A stretch of 57,687 nucleotides of DNA, from assembly GCA_009594865.1 (NCBI GenBank), contig VOPT01000024.1, positions 1 to 57,687 of the forward strand, read 5' to 3'. The stretch is from Nitrospira sp. (GTDB lineage Bacteria > Nitrospirota > Nitrospiria > Nitrospirales > Nitrospiraceae). Numbering within the stretch: position 1 is the first letter of the stretch; every line of letters begins with the position of its first letter. Below are positions 34,553 to 43,800 of this stretch, piece by piece. Made by a program: the position numbers and the translations under genes. The notes beneath the pieces are model-generated. The model was not told the DNA's origin and did not search any database. It was given only the letters and a program-made list of their open reading frames with translations.

Positions 34553-35380
34553 TTATCCTCGCAGCAGCGCCAACGCTTGCTGTGGCAGCGAATTGGCTTG
34601 CGCCAAAATCGCGATACCGGATTGGGTGAGGATCTGGTTCTTCGTGAACACAGATGTTTCCTGAGCAATGTCCGCATCGCGAATCCGCGATTCGGCCGCG
34701 GTGAAGTTCTCGGCCGTGACCGTCAGATTCTGGATCGCGACTTCAAAGCGGCTCTGGATAGAACCGTAGTTCGCGCGGGCGGTTGCGACCGCGCTGATCG
34801 CGCTGTCGATATTTGAAAGCATGGACTGTGCAGCTGCGGCCGTCGACACGCTAGCGCCGGTCAAACCGATCGCCGCCACGTCGAGGTCAGCCAAGGCCAC
34901 ACTCAACGAATTGCCCGATCCACTCTTGAAGCCGATGAAGACCTCAAAGGTGTTGCTGCTTCCGCTCAGAAGCGGCTGACCGTTATATTCCGTCGTCGTC
35001 GCAATCCGGTCGATTTCCGAACGCAACGAAACAAATTCCTGGTCCAGGTAGGAGCGCTCGGTCGTACCCAATGTTCCACTGGCAGACTGAGTCGCCAGCT
35101 CACGCATACGAGACAACAAGCTGCCGACCGTGGCCGCCGCGCCGTCGGCGACCTGCGTCAAGCTGATACCGTCACCGGCATTTCGATTGGCCTGATTGAT
35201 ACTGCGAATTTGCGCCCGCAACGTTTCTGACACGCCTAAACCGGCCGCGTCATCCGCCGCACGGGTGATCCGCAAACCAGATGACAACCGCTCAACGGAT
35301 TTACCCAATTGAGCTTGGTTGATTGCCAGGTTCCGCTGAGCTGCCAGTGACGCAACGTTGGTGTTGACTACTAATGCCAT
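34553..35380 (-). CDS. fliC: Flagellin
   Basis: A 275-residue flagellin made almost only of the D0/D1 core: N-terminal VNTNVASLAAQRNLAINQAQ and RLSSGLRITRAADDAAGLG, C-terminal DADIAQETSVFTKNQIL and QANSLPQQALALLRG. The middle (~140-200) is short and rich in Ser, Thr and Ala, offering O-glycosylation sites. Expression is from the sigma-28 promoter at 35512-35538 with a ~125-base leader and an AGGAGGA ribosome site. The adjacent glycosyltransferases suggest the filament is modified. Only one flagellin gene is present in the window. Confidence 0.97.
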   Translation of the reverse strand: MALVVNTNVASLAAQRNLAINQAQLGKSVERLSSGLRITRAADDAAGLGVSETLRAQIRSINQANRNAGDGISLTQVADGAAATVGSLLSRMRELATQSASGTLGTTERSYLDQEFVSLRSEIDRIATTTEYNGQPLLSGSSNTFEVFIGFKSGSGNSLSVALADLDVAAIGLTGASVSTAAAAQSMLSNIDSAISAVATARANYGSIQSRFEVAIQNLTVTAENFTAAESRIRDADIAQETSVFTKNQILTQSGIAILAQANSLPQQALALLRG

Positions 35381-35460
35381 GACGTACTTCCTCCTGAAGA
35401 TTCCGCACTACTCTCGGATTCGCCAGCGTCCGTGCCGACGAGGTGGTAATCAGGCCTGCT

Positions 35461-35480
35461 GGAGATGTGGCCACATCTCC
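35461..35480. promoter_or_regulatory. Perfect 20-base palindrome in the fliC leader
   Basis: GGAGATGTGGCCACATCTCC reads the same on both strands. In the mRNA it can form an 8-bp stem with a GGCC loop, about 80 bases before the start codon. Its position inside the 5' leader suggests control of translation or stability; as DNA it could also be a binding site for a dimeric protein. Confidence 0.55.
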
Positions 35481-35511
35481 GTTGCGCCCTTTTACCGTGT
35501 TGCTGTGCCCC

Positions 35512-35538
35512 TTATCGGTAGGCTGTCAGGAAGACTTA
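35512..35538 (-). promoter_or_regulatory. Sigma-28 promoter of fliC
   Basis: On the minus strand, TAAGTCTT (35531-35538), exactly 11 bases, ACCGATAA (35512-35519), against the consensus TAAAGTTT-N11-GCCGATAA. Predicted transcription start near 35505. Confidence 0.8.
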
Positions 35539-35616
35539 AGCGGTTCAGGCTGTGCAGAACATGCCTGCAATGATGAGCAGGAGCGGCCGGTGTGCCCTAT
35601 CGAATACCAATGGACA

Positions 35617-36159
35617 CTAAGCAGCCAAACGGGCATCGGCGAGCCGGGGCAATAATTCATATTCGAGGAGATCTGCGACACGAATCGCATCGGCCGTGGT
35701 GCGTGCGCCTAAGAGTTCCTGGATCCACGGGAGTAACGACGCTGACGACAACCCTTTGACACCCTGGGCATGCCCGGCTTCCAGCATTTCGGTGTAGTCC
35801 GCCAGCCGTCCGAGCCAGGCATCGATCGTCCCCACCTGGGCGGTTCCTGAACGCAAGGGTGCCAGCAACACCTGCCCGTCGGTTCGCAGCTCTGCGGCAA
35901 ATCGCGCGATGGCCTGCTTGGCCTCGATAATGATGGTCTGCAGCGATTGGGAGATGGCCTGCATAGTCCCCACATTCCGAACTGGTTGATTGAGAAACGA
36001 CGGGGTGAGATCGCGGTCGCTGATCGTCTGTCCCCCGATGGTCAACGACGTCACGATGCGATGTTTGGCATGTGCCTTATCGCTCAGCGCCGCCAGCGCA
36101 TTCATCATCGAGGTGTCATCCGGTATCTGCAATTGTTCGCCATCAAGGGTGATGTACAT
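35617..36159 (-). CDS. Orphan protein between the glycosyltransferases and fliC
   Basis: 180 residues, no signal peptide or membrane helix. The N-terminus MYITLDGEQLQIPDDTSMMN, VTSLTIGGQTISDRDLTP looks like a small beta-rich domain. The remaining ~120 residues are helical (ISQSLQTIIIEAKQAIARFA, TIDAWLGRLADYTEMLEAG). AGGAG precedes the ATG. No family was recognised. Its position between the island and flagellin, reading the same way, suggests a filament-related role. Confidence 0.75.
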   Translation of the reverse strand: MYITLDGEQLQIPDDTSMMNALAALSDKAHAKHRIVTSLTIGGQTISDRDLTPSFLNQPVRNVGTMQAISQSLQTIIIEAKQAIARFAAELRTDGQVLLAPLRSGTAQVGTIDAWLGRLADYTEMLEAGHAQGVKGLSSASLLPWIQELLGARTTADAIRVADLLEYELLPRLADARLAA

Positions 36160-36202
36160 GATCAGGCTCCTGTGAAAGAATTCGCACCGTCTTCATCTCT
36201 TG

Positions 36203-37879
36203 CTACGCGGAACGCGCCATGGGTAGCCGCCGGGGCTGCCCTCGACGCACCAGTCCCTGAGCGGTATTCAATACACGAAATGCGGTGGCCACCGCATGCA
36301 GCCGCTTGTGCCACCGTCGATAGGTGGCGAGCCGGGATTGCGCGAGGTCCGTCAGTTCGCTGCCATCATCAGTGTGCGTATCCCGCACCATCGCCACGGC
36401 CAGTGATGCCGTCGCCGGGGAGTGCATGCTCAGCGCCACAATCTGCTGCCGTTCCGCGGTCTCATGCCGTTGCATCTGTTGCAACGCACTCACAGGCAAC
36501 GGCCGCCTGGTCGTGAGACGGACCAGTTCTTCCGCGTTCGACACGAGCTTCTTCGCCAGAGGCGTCAAGTGCTCCATCACACATAGCGCGTCAGCCCAAT
36601 CGGGAGAAGGTGCGAGATGAGCAGGAACCTGGCTGGCACGGCCGCTGAATTCTTCGAACCAGAATCGGCGCCAAAAACGACCGTACCACTCGATCAGCGG
36701 ATCTTCCCGCCCAGCGAGAAGTTCCGTGCTTCCCAGACCATCCTCATCCGCGCGCGACCGATACACTCGCGCTCCGGTGATGAAACCCGGAAAGGCCACG
36801 CCAGTAAGCACATGCAAGCACAAGGCCGCGATCTGATCCGGCACGAGCCGGTCTTTGCAGGCATGATGCAAACAGACTTGATCGAATCCACAGGGCGCGC
36901 ATCCCAGATCCGGTTGCACCATCCAATGGCCCGGTCCATAGGGTCCGGTCTCGCGAAAATCGACGTGCCCGACTGACAGGTCGATCACCGGCGTGCCGAC
37001 TCCTACCGCCAGATGCATGGGCCCGGTGTCATTGGTCAGCAGGAGCCGGCACTGTGACAGCACGGCGGCGAGTTGTGGCAAGGTCGTCTTACCCACCGCA
37101 TCACAGAGCGGCGCGGTTCCTCCGCTCTTCCGGTATGTCGTTTGAGCCAGGTGAATGGCTTTCCGTTCTTCTTCGGTGCCGATAAACACGTAGCCCACTC
37201 GTGCTTGCCGACTGAGAGCCGCTAAGGTCTGTCCGAACAATTCAGGCCGCCAGGCTTTCATTGGGTCGCTCGCCCCGACCTGCACCCCCACCCAGGATGT
37301 CTGCTGTCCGCCATGCGGCGCCAGGAAGTTGCGCGCCCAGTCTGCGGTGTCCTGGGCAATGGTCAACGAGAGCGGCGCAAATGGGCCGGTGCCGCTACCG
37401 CCCAGGGCGTAGATGTCGACGAGGTTAAAGTGGTTGAACCGACGTTCATGGTGCACGTCCGTGAGATAGGCCATCCAGGGATTGTGAATGGTCACATCTC
37501 CGTCTTTCGGGGCGGCGATGCCGCGAATTTCCTTCGCACCGACGTAGGACGTCAGGAGTCCGCTTCGCCGGTTGAAGGTCAGGTTCACGACCCGGTCATA
37601 CCGGGCTTCCACGAGCGGGGCCGCCCACCTGGTCATGTCCTGGTACAGGGTCACCACATCTTTGGTTTGGGCTCGGCTCTCATCCACCAGGCGATGAAAG
37701 TCGTACTCGACAATGTGCCGAAGGTGCGGCAGAAGTTTGGCCACCGGAGCAAACCGTTGATCCACCACCAGATCCACTTCCGCGCCCGGCCATTCGTGCT
37801 GGAGGCGCTGAAGCAGCGTGCCCATCTGCACGAGATCGCCCATCCTGGTGATGTTGATGAGAAGGACGCGCTTGTTCAT
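36203..37879 (-). CDS. GT9 (heptosyltransferase-type) glycosyltransferase with C-terminal extension
   Basis: 558 residues. Residues ~1-360 form a GT9 fold: VLLINITRMGDLVQMGTLLQ, WVGVQVGASDPMKAWRPELF, LTNDTGPMHLAVGVGTPVID, and a cysteine-rich stretch LGCAPCGFDQVCLHHACKDR reminiscent of metal-binding loops in autotransporter heptosyltransferases. The last ~190 residues are helical and of unknown role. GT9 enzymes transfer heptose from a nucleotide donor. ATG overlaps the stop of the upstream transferase by four bases. It probably modifies flagellin or the glycan on it. Confidence 0.88.
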   Translation of the reverse strand: MNKRVLLINITRMGDLVQMGTLLQRLQHEWPGAEVDLVVDQRFAPVAKLLPHLRHIVEYDFHRLVDESRAQTKDVVTLYQDMTRWAAPLVEARYDRVVNLTFNRRSGLLTSYVGAKEIRGIAAPKDGDVTIHNPWMAYLTDVHHERRFNHFNLVDIYALGGSGTGPFAPLSLTIAQDTADWARNFLAPHGGQQTSWVGVQVGASDPMKAWRPELFGQTLAALSRQARVGYVFIGTEEERKAIHLAQTTYRKSGGTAPLCDAVGKTTLPQLAAVLSQCRLLLTNDTGPMHLAVGVGTPVIDLSVGHVDFRETGPYGPGHWMVQPDLGCAPCGFDQVCLHHACKDRLVPDQIAALCLHVLTGVAFPGFITGARVYRSRADEDGLGSTELLAGREDPLIEWYGRFWRRFWFEEFSGRASQVPAHLAPSPDWADALCVMEHLTPLAKKLVSNAEELVRLTTRRPLPVSALQQMQRHETAERQQIVALSMHSPATASLAVAMVRDTHTDDGSELTDLAQSRLATYRRWHKRLHAVATAFRVLNTAQGLVRRGQPRRLPMARSA

Positions 37880-39693
37880 AGCAGGTCGCGGGTCTCGCTC
37901 CGGTATTCATCCAGCATCAGCACCATCAGTTCTTCGCGTTTGAGCGTGGCGGTCGAACCTTTGCTACGAATGCGGGCCGCCACGTCTTTCAATTCGATGC
38001 GTTGCCCGCTGGGACAGTCTCGCAGCAGCGCCTCCAGCGGGCGATCATCGGTGCAGCGATTCAACAGTGATTCTTGCTGGCGCTCCCCACGGAGGACGGA
38101 CCCGACGCGATCCGGCTGCGACAAGCCGATGTGCCCCAGCAACTCCCGCATCCTGTGCACGTAGGTGTGTTCACTCAGCACACGGGCGCGAGCGGCATCA
38201 GCCATGGCCTGACGGGCGGCGGAATCATTCAGCCAGCGGTGAACCAATCCGGGAACGTCACCAAAGTCCTTGAACGACACCATCTCCTGCTCAGTAAAAA
38301 ACCGGTGCAGCTCTGAGCGGTGGTCCACCAGCTGAAACGCTCCGCAGGCAGCCAATTCAAAGGTGCGTGGATTGACGAAATCGGCTTGAGGATCCAGGCC
38401 TACGCCGGTGGTGGAATGGAGATTCACATTGATCGTTGTGGCATTAAACACCTTCATGCAGGTGGCCGTGTCGATCCGGGCACCGTTCAGTTGCAGAACG
38501 CTACGGAGCTCGTCGGCCCCGTCCCATTCATTACCCCACAGTTTGAACGACCAGGGCTGGCGGAGTAGCGAAGGAAAGAGCCGCCTGCGGTTGGCATACC
38601 CTGCACCCACGAACGAGACATCGGACCCAAACCGGTGCCGGTCTTCATCTGTTATGGACATGGGACAATGCAAATCAGGATCGGCCGCCATTGGAAGATA
38701 ACTCACCTGGCGCGCTCCGGCCTGGCGAAATGCGTCGAGGCAGGCCCCCTGTTGAAAGACGAACCAGAACTCGTATCCTGACGCCAGCTGTTGCCAGTAC
38801 GTCAGATGCCGGTAGTTTTCGACGAACCACATCGCCGTCAGAAATTTCTTCTTCCGGAGATGTTCGAGGACCGGCAGTGTCATGGGCGCCTGGGCCATCG
38901 AGAGCACAAGGTCCGGTGGCGATTCGGCGAGGGTGGCCAGGGTCCATTGGCTCAGGACCTCGGCCATCCGGCCTTGCATCATTTGCCGGTTGCGCTGGTC
39001 CTTCAGGGTTCCCATCGCGTCATAACTCGCCGCATGCACGCTGTGATCGATCCACTGCACCGTGTGTCCGAGCGTTTCCAACGCGCGTTTGACATAACGC
39101 GCGATCGGGAGAGAGCCTCCGTAAATCGGTCCCACGAGGGCAATCGTCAGTTGGCCGCCCGCCTGACGGGACATGTCGCGTCGTAGGGCTTCTTCAAGGG
39201 CGCGATGAAAATCTGTATCCCAAGCGACCGCCGGCGCATACGACAGACAGCGTAGCGGGCGGCCGATTTTCGTCAATGTCGCGGCAATCTCAGCCGGCGC
39301 TCCTGGCAACCAGAGGATGGCCTCACTCCAGGCTTCGAGCGGGCGAGCCGCCAATGCATCGTGAAATTCGTCCAGGTTAGGAATCAGGACGGCGAGGGAC
39401 ACGTCAGGCGCCAGCTTTCTTCGAAGCGCCTCGACATGATAGAGGAGCCCGACCCCCGCCACGACGACCATTTCGCCAGATCGGCAGGCGGGTGCATGGG
39501 TATCCGCCCAGGTCTGCGCTTCACGAAGGGGATCGTACGCACTATGAATCCAGCGGCCGGATCGACGTGCAGAAGGGACACCGGTTCGAGCCGGCTCAAC
39601 CGTGAGCACGCCGCCGGCTGCGGGCTTGGCCGCTGTGGCTAGGTCTTGATGGCGTGAGGCTAGACGGTCCAGGTTGTCCTGAAAGATGTTCAT
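37876..39693 (-). CDS. CgeB-type glycosyltransferase with Maf-like N-terminus
   Basis: 605 residues from ATG at 39693, which overlaps the upstream stop by four bases. Residues ~1-140 carry RWIHSAYDPLREAQTWAD and VVVAGVGLLYHVEALRRK, a pattern seen at the start of Maf/DUF115 motility accessory factors. Residues ~180-560 are a CgeB-like glycosyltransferase: IALVGPIYGGSLPIARYVKR, AMWFVENYRHLTYW, DVSFVGAGYANRR, NPRTFELAACGAFQLVDHR. Maf-type proteins glycosylate flagellin, so the fusion points to flagellin as acceptor. Confidence 0.85.
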   Translation of the reverse strand: MNIFQDNLDRLASRHQDLATAAKPAAGGVLTVEPARTGVPSARRSGRWIHSAYDPLREAQTWADTHAPACRSGEMVVVAGVGLLYHVEALRRKLAPDVSLAVLIPNLDEFHDALAARPLEAWSEAILWLPGAPAEIAATLTKIGRPLRCLSYAPAVAWDTDFHRALEEALRRDMSRQAGGQLTIALVGPIYGGSLPIARYVKRALETLGHTVQWIDHSVHAASYDAMGTLKDQRNRQMMQGRMAEVLSQWTLATLAESPPDLVLSMAQAPMTLPVLEHLRKKKFLTAMWFVENYRHLTYWQQLASGYEFWFVFQQGACLDAFRQAGARQVSYLPMAADPDLHCPMSITDEDRHRFGSDVSFVGAGYANRRRLFPSLLRQPWSFKLWGNEWDGADELRSVLQLNGARIDTATCMKVFNATTINVNLHSTTGVGLDPQADFVNPRTFELAACGAFQLVDHRSELHRFFTEQEMVSFKDFGDVPGLVHRWLNDSAARQAMADAARARVLSEHTYVHRMRELLGHIGLSQPDRVGSVLRGERQQESLLNRCTDDRPLEALLRDCPSGQRIELKDVAARIRSKGSTATLKREELMVLMLDEYRSETRDLL

Positions 39694-40883
39694 GCCGCAA
39701 TCGATTCGCAGAGGGCCGGTGCGCAAGCTCGCCAGATGTCGGCACGCGAGTGCTCGACGGCTTGTGTACCGGAGCCGTCATCAAAATACGCTCCCCATCG
39801 ATCCATTCGACTCCTCCATAGGGACCAATCCGTGGCGCTACGCACGCGGTCGCCGCACATCAAATCGATGCTCTCCTTGATCGGCCACTGTTGAGGCTGC
39901 GTTTGCGTGGCATGCTGATAGACCCAATGCCCTTCGCCATAGGGTCCGGTTTCGTGCAGACGGGCACGTGAAAAGTACCAGCCGAGGGCACGAGTACCCA
40001 CTAGCGTGCCGAGATGAAGCGGACCCGTATCAGCTCCGATCACCCAGTCGCATTTATGAAGCACCAGCATCAACTGGGATAGGTTCGTGCGACCAGTCGC
40101 ATCCCATACGCGACCGTGGAGTAACGTGGGAACTGAGTCGAGCATCGCCCGCGCGGTTTCACGCTCTGTGCCGCTGCCGATGAGCACAACCTGCCCGTCC
40201 TGGGTCTGTGCCAGGAACTCACGGATCCATTGGCTCCAGACAACCGGTGCCACACAACGATCCGCCTCCCCTGCTCCGGTGGCCACTGCGACCCAGAGTC
40301 CATGACGTTTGCCGATCCCGGCGAGGTCTTCCGGGAGTTCGACGGCCGGTGGCACACGGGACGGGGCTTGTCCGCGCGGCAGCACTCCGCACATGCCGCA
40401 CCAAACGTCAGCGAGATGCACGCGATTGGCCCCCCGTTCTCTCGCGACGTGCCGAAGATGTTGTGCCCATGGGTGCATGCGCGCCGCAATGCGAGCTTGT
40501 TCCTGCTCGCGGGAGGAATGGCTTAAGAACAGCTGCGTCATCAGATGACTTCGTTCGTGCTGATTCAACGGATAGACCTGCTCATACATCGTGTCACCGA
40601 GAGACGCGAGGTAGTGTTGCATGACTTGCAGCGTGGCCGCCGGATTCTCCTGCCAGCGAGTGGCCCAGGTCCGCCATTGTGCCCCGTCCCATGGAATCAC
40701 ACGATCGATGCCACGAACTGCGGCAAGGACTCCGGTCAACGGTGCCGCACAGAGAACATCCAGGCTCCGTTCCGGATAGGCTTCCTGCAACGATTCGATG
40801 GCGGGCAGCGTTTGCACCAGATCACCCAGTCGAGCCAGCTGTATCACCAGATCGCGATGCTCCGGCGCGGGCTCATGCGGCAT
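39690..40883 (-). CDS. GT9 (heptosyltransferase-type) glycosyltransferase
   Basis: 397 residues from ATG at 40883 (MPHEPAPEHRD); a longer frame would run deeper into the upstream gene. GT9 landmarks: LVIQLARLGDLVQTLPAIES, GLWVAVATGAGEADRCVAP, DWVIGADTGPLHLGTLVGTR and RARLHETGPYGEGHWVY. The equivalent stretch of the 36203-37879 protein reads DFRETGPYGPGHWMV, so the two are paralogues. It overlaps the giant gene by 11 bases. Heptose or a related sugar is the expected donor moiety. Confidence 0.88.
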   Translation of the reverse strand: MPHEPAPEHRDLVIQLARLGDLVQTLPAIESLQEAYPERSLDVLCAAPLTGVLAAVRGIDRVIPWDGAQWRTWATRWQENPAATLQVMQHYLASLGDTMYEQVYPLNQHERSHLMTQLFLSHSSREQEQARIAARMHPWAQHLRHVARERGANRVHLADVWCGMCGVLPRGQAPSRVPPAVELPEDLAGIGKRHGLWVAVATGAGEADRCVAPVVWSQWIREFLAQTQDGQVVLIGSGTERETARAMLDSVPTLLHGRVWDATGRTNLSQLMLVLHKCDWVIGADTGPLHLGTLVGTRALGWYFSRARLHETGPYGEGHWVYQHATQTQPQQWPIKESIDLMCGDRVRSATDWSLWRSRMDRWGAYFDDGSGTQAVEHSRADIWRACAPALCESIAA

Positions 40884-43800
40884 GATTCGGTACCAAGGGA
40901 CGTTCTGATCCGGCCAATTGTTTCCCCAACTCGTCCATGCCTTCGAACGTCGGCACCATGGCGCGTAACCACTCATATTCCCGCTGCGCATCCGCTCGAC
41001 GGTCTGCTCTCAACAGTACTCCCGCCAGGGCGAATCGCATAGCAATATTGGCCGGATTGCGGGCGACAAACGAGGAGAGTCGCGACGCGAGGGCCTCCCA
41101 GCGCTGGAGAAACGTGCCGCATTTCAACATCCAGTGCATGCACTCTTCGTCATCGGGATGATCGGCGCAAAGGCCTGCGACGTGAGACCAGGCGGCCTCA
41201 GCTCGATTGTCCCCCATGGTCGCCATGACCAGCCCGAGCATGGCCTTCCGGGGATTCGCGCCGGCCTGTTTCGCTTGTTCGAACGCCTGTTCCGCATCGC
41301 GATAGGCGTTGAGCTGCATGGCGAGAATGCCGCGCAGGAGCCATCCCTCCCCGTGTGACGGTTCGGCCTGCAGCAGCGCGGTCACATGGTTATCCGCCTC
41401 TTTCATGGCCCCTGTCTCCAACGCATGCTTCGCCAGAGCCAAGCGGGCTTGAGGATCGTTTTTCAGTGGCAGCACCCGTTTCCAGAATTGAAGGGCCAGT
41501 TCTGGGTGGCCGATGCTCTCGCTCAGTGAGGCACTCCAACGAAGAATCCATGCATCGGCTGGCCATTGATCGACGCGTTTCAGCAAGGCGACCATCTTGT
41601 CCTGATCCTTGAGGGCCGTCGCTCGCTGGAGGTCGGCGATCAATGCCCGTTCGGCTTGAACGGCTGGATCGGTCATCAGGTACAGCGTGTACCCGAGAAT
41701 GCCGTCTTTGAGGTGAGTATGTACGGAATAACCATCGTCAAAGTGCAGCCGGTCTTCGTCCGTAATCCACCAGCAATGGCCCCAACGCTCACGGAAGCGG
41801 AAGGTGTTTTCGTCCTCATGTGCTTTCCGGCCTGGCGTGCGGCTTTCGAGATGAATGACGGTGCTTTGCGGCTGGTACACAATCTTCCAATGTGTTTCAC
41901 CGATTTTGAGGCAGAGATCCACATCCTCAAACCCGTTCTGGTAGCCTTCGTCGAATCCTCCCACCTGGGCGAACACCTGCCGGCGGATGAGCATGCAGGC
42001 GGCAGTGACGCATTGCAGCTCGCGGCGACGTGAGACCATCGGCGCATTGGCCGGCACTCCCGGATACATATGGTAGGGCATGAGACATTCACGCGAGAAT
42101 GCGACACCCGCATGCTGGATCGTGCCGTCTCCATACAACAGTTTGCTTCCCACCACCGCCACGTCGGAATGGGCCTTCACCTCGTCAACAAGGGCGCTGA
42201 GCCACCCGGGTTGTGGAATGGTGTCGTTGTTCAGGAACACGAGGTATTCGCCCTTGGCCACCTGAGCGCCCTGATTGCAGGCCTTGGCAAACCCGAGATT
42301 GTCCTCATTGGTGATAACCGTGACATCGCCGCCGAGGCCGGCTAAAAACGCAGGAGTCTCGTCCGTCGAGTGATTGTCCACCACGATGACTTCGTACGAC
42401 ACCCCCTGCGTAACCTCCGCCAGAGCGGTCAAACATTGCGTCGTGAGCGCCAGGTTGTTCCACACCGGAATGATAATGGAGCAATCGAACGTCTTGGTCT
42501 GCGCGTCGGATCGCATACCTTCCAGTTTCTTTTGCTGTGCCTCCAGCACCCCGGCGATGCGTTCCGCATACGGCCGGTATTTTCTATAGATGATTTCGGT
42601 CGTGCGTCGGTAGGTGTCACTGGTGCTGCTGGTCATCGATGAGCCATCGCGGCGCCAGGTGAATGCCGCCGTGGTGTGCTTGATATGGAGAAACGGATAG
42701 ATCGTCGCCATCCGGATCCAGAGATCCCAATCTTCATGCGCGAACAGCGATTCGTCGAAGACGCCGACCTGATCGAGGCAGGCTTTCTCATGCATGACAC
42801 AGAGCACCGGGAAATAGTTGCACAACAGGAGATCGACGCAGTTGAAGTCGCGCGAATAGGGAATGTCCCGTCCGCTCGCCACGTATTGATCGCCCTGCCG
42901 TACTTCATGGATACGCCAGGCGTCCGTATAGGCCACCTTATGCTCGCCGGACTGTAGAGCCGTGACCAGGGTGTGCAGATGGTCCGGGAGGTAGGTGTCA
43001 TCGTCGTCGAGATACGCGATGTAGGTGCCCTTGGCTGCCCGGATGCCGGTATTGCGAGCCGCGGCCAATCCACGATTGTGATCGTGCCGGACCATGGTGA
43101 TACGACCGTCCCGATTGAGGGGGGCGATCACGCCGCTCACATCGATTGTGCCGTCGTTGACGACGATGATCTCAAAATCTTGATAGGTCTGTGCCAGGAT
43201 GCTGGAGAGGGCCACCTGCAGGCGATCAGGCCGATTGTAGGTGGGCACAATGACCGAGACCATGGGCGGACGTGTAAACGAGGACACGGGGGAAGCACCC
43301 CGACGCTGACAGGCCCAGATTTGATAGATGGGCACCAGCTTGAGTTTGGAGAAATCCGCCGGTGTGGGTGCGGGGATATAGCGCAGCGAAGGAATTTCGC
43401 AGTGCACCCGTTCCAGGCCGAGTTCGCAGAACCCTTGGCTCGTGAAGATGTCGCGTAGTTGCGCTTCCGTGACCCAATCTTCGACCGGCTGACAAGGCGG
43501 TGCGATGGTTTTCCACTGTTCCCACATCTCTCCGCGAGGCGTCGTCAGAATGACATAGCCATCCGGCTTCAGAAGCATGGCCAATTCTGCGACAAACCCT
43601 TCTTTCCGGCCGTGTGGAATATGTTCGATGACTTCAGAACAGAGGATGACATCGTAAGGGGCAAAATCCGGTCGACTGAGCACGCTCTGAGCCGTACCCG
43701 CTTCGAATCGCAGGTGCGGAAATAACCGTCGCGCATGCTCGATCACACCGGCTACCGGTTCGATGCCTTCGCATGTGCCATACGCCGTCGCCAAATTGGT

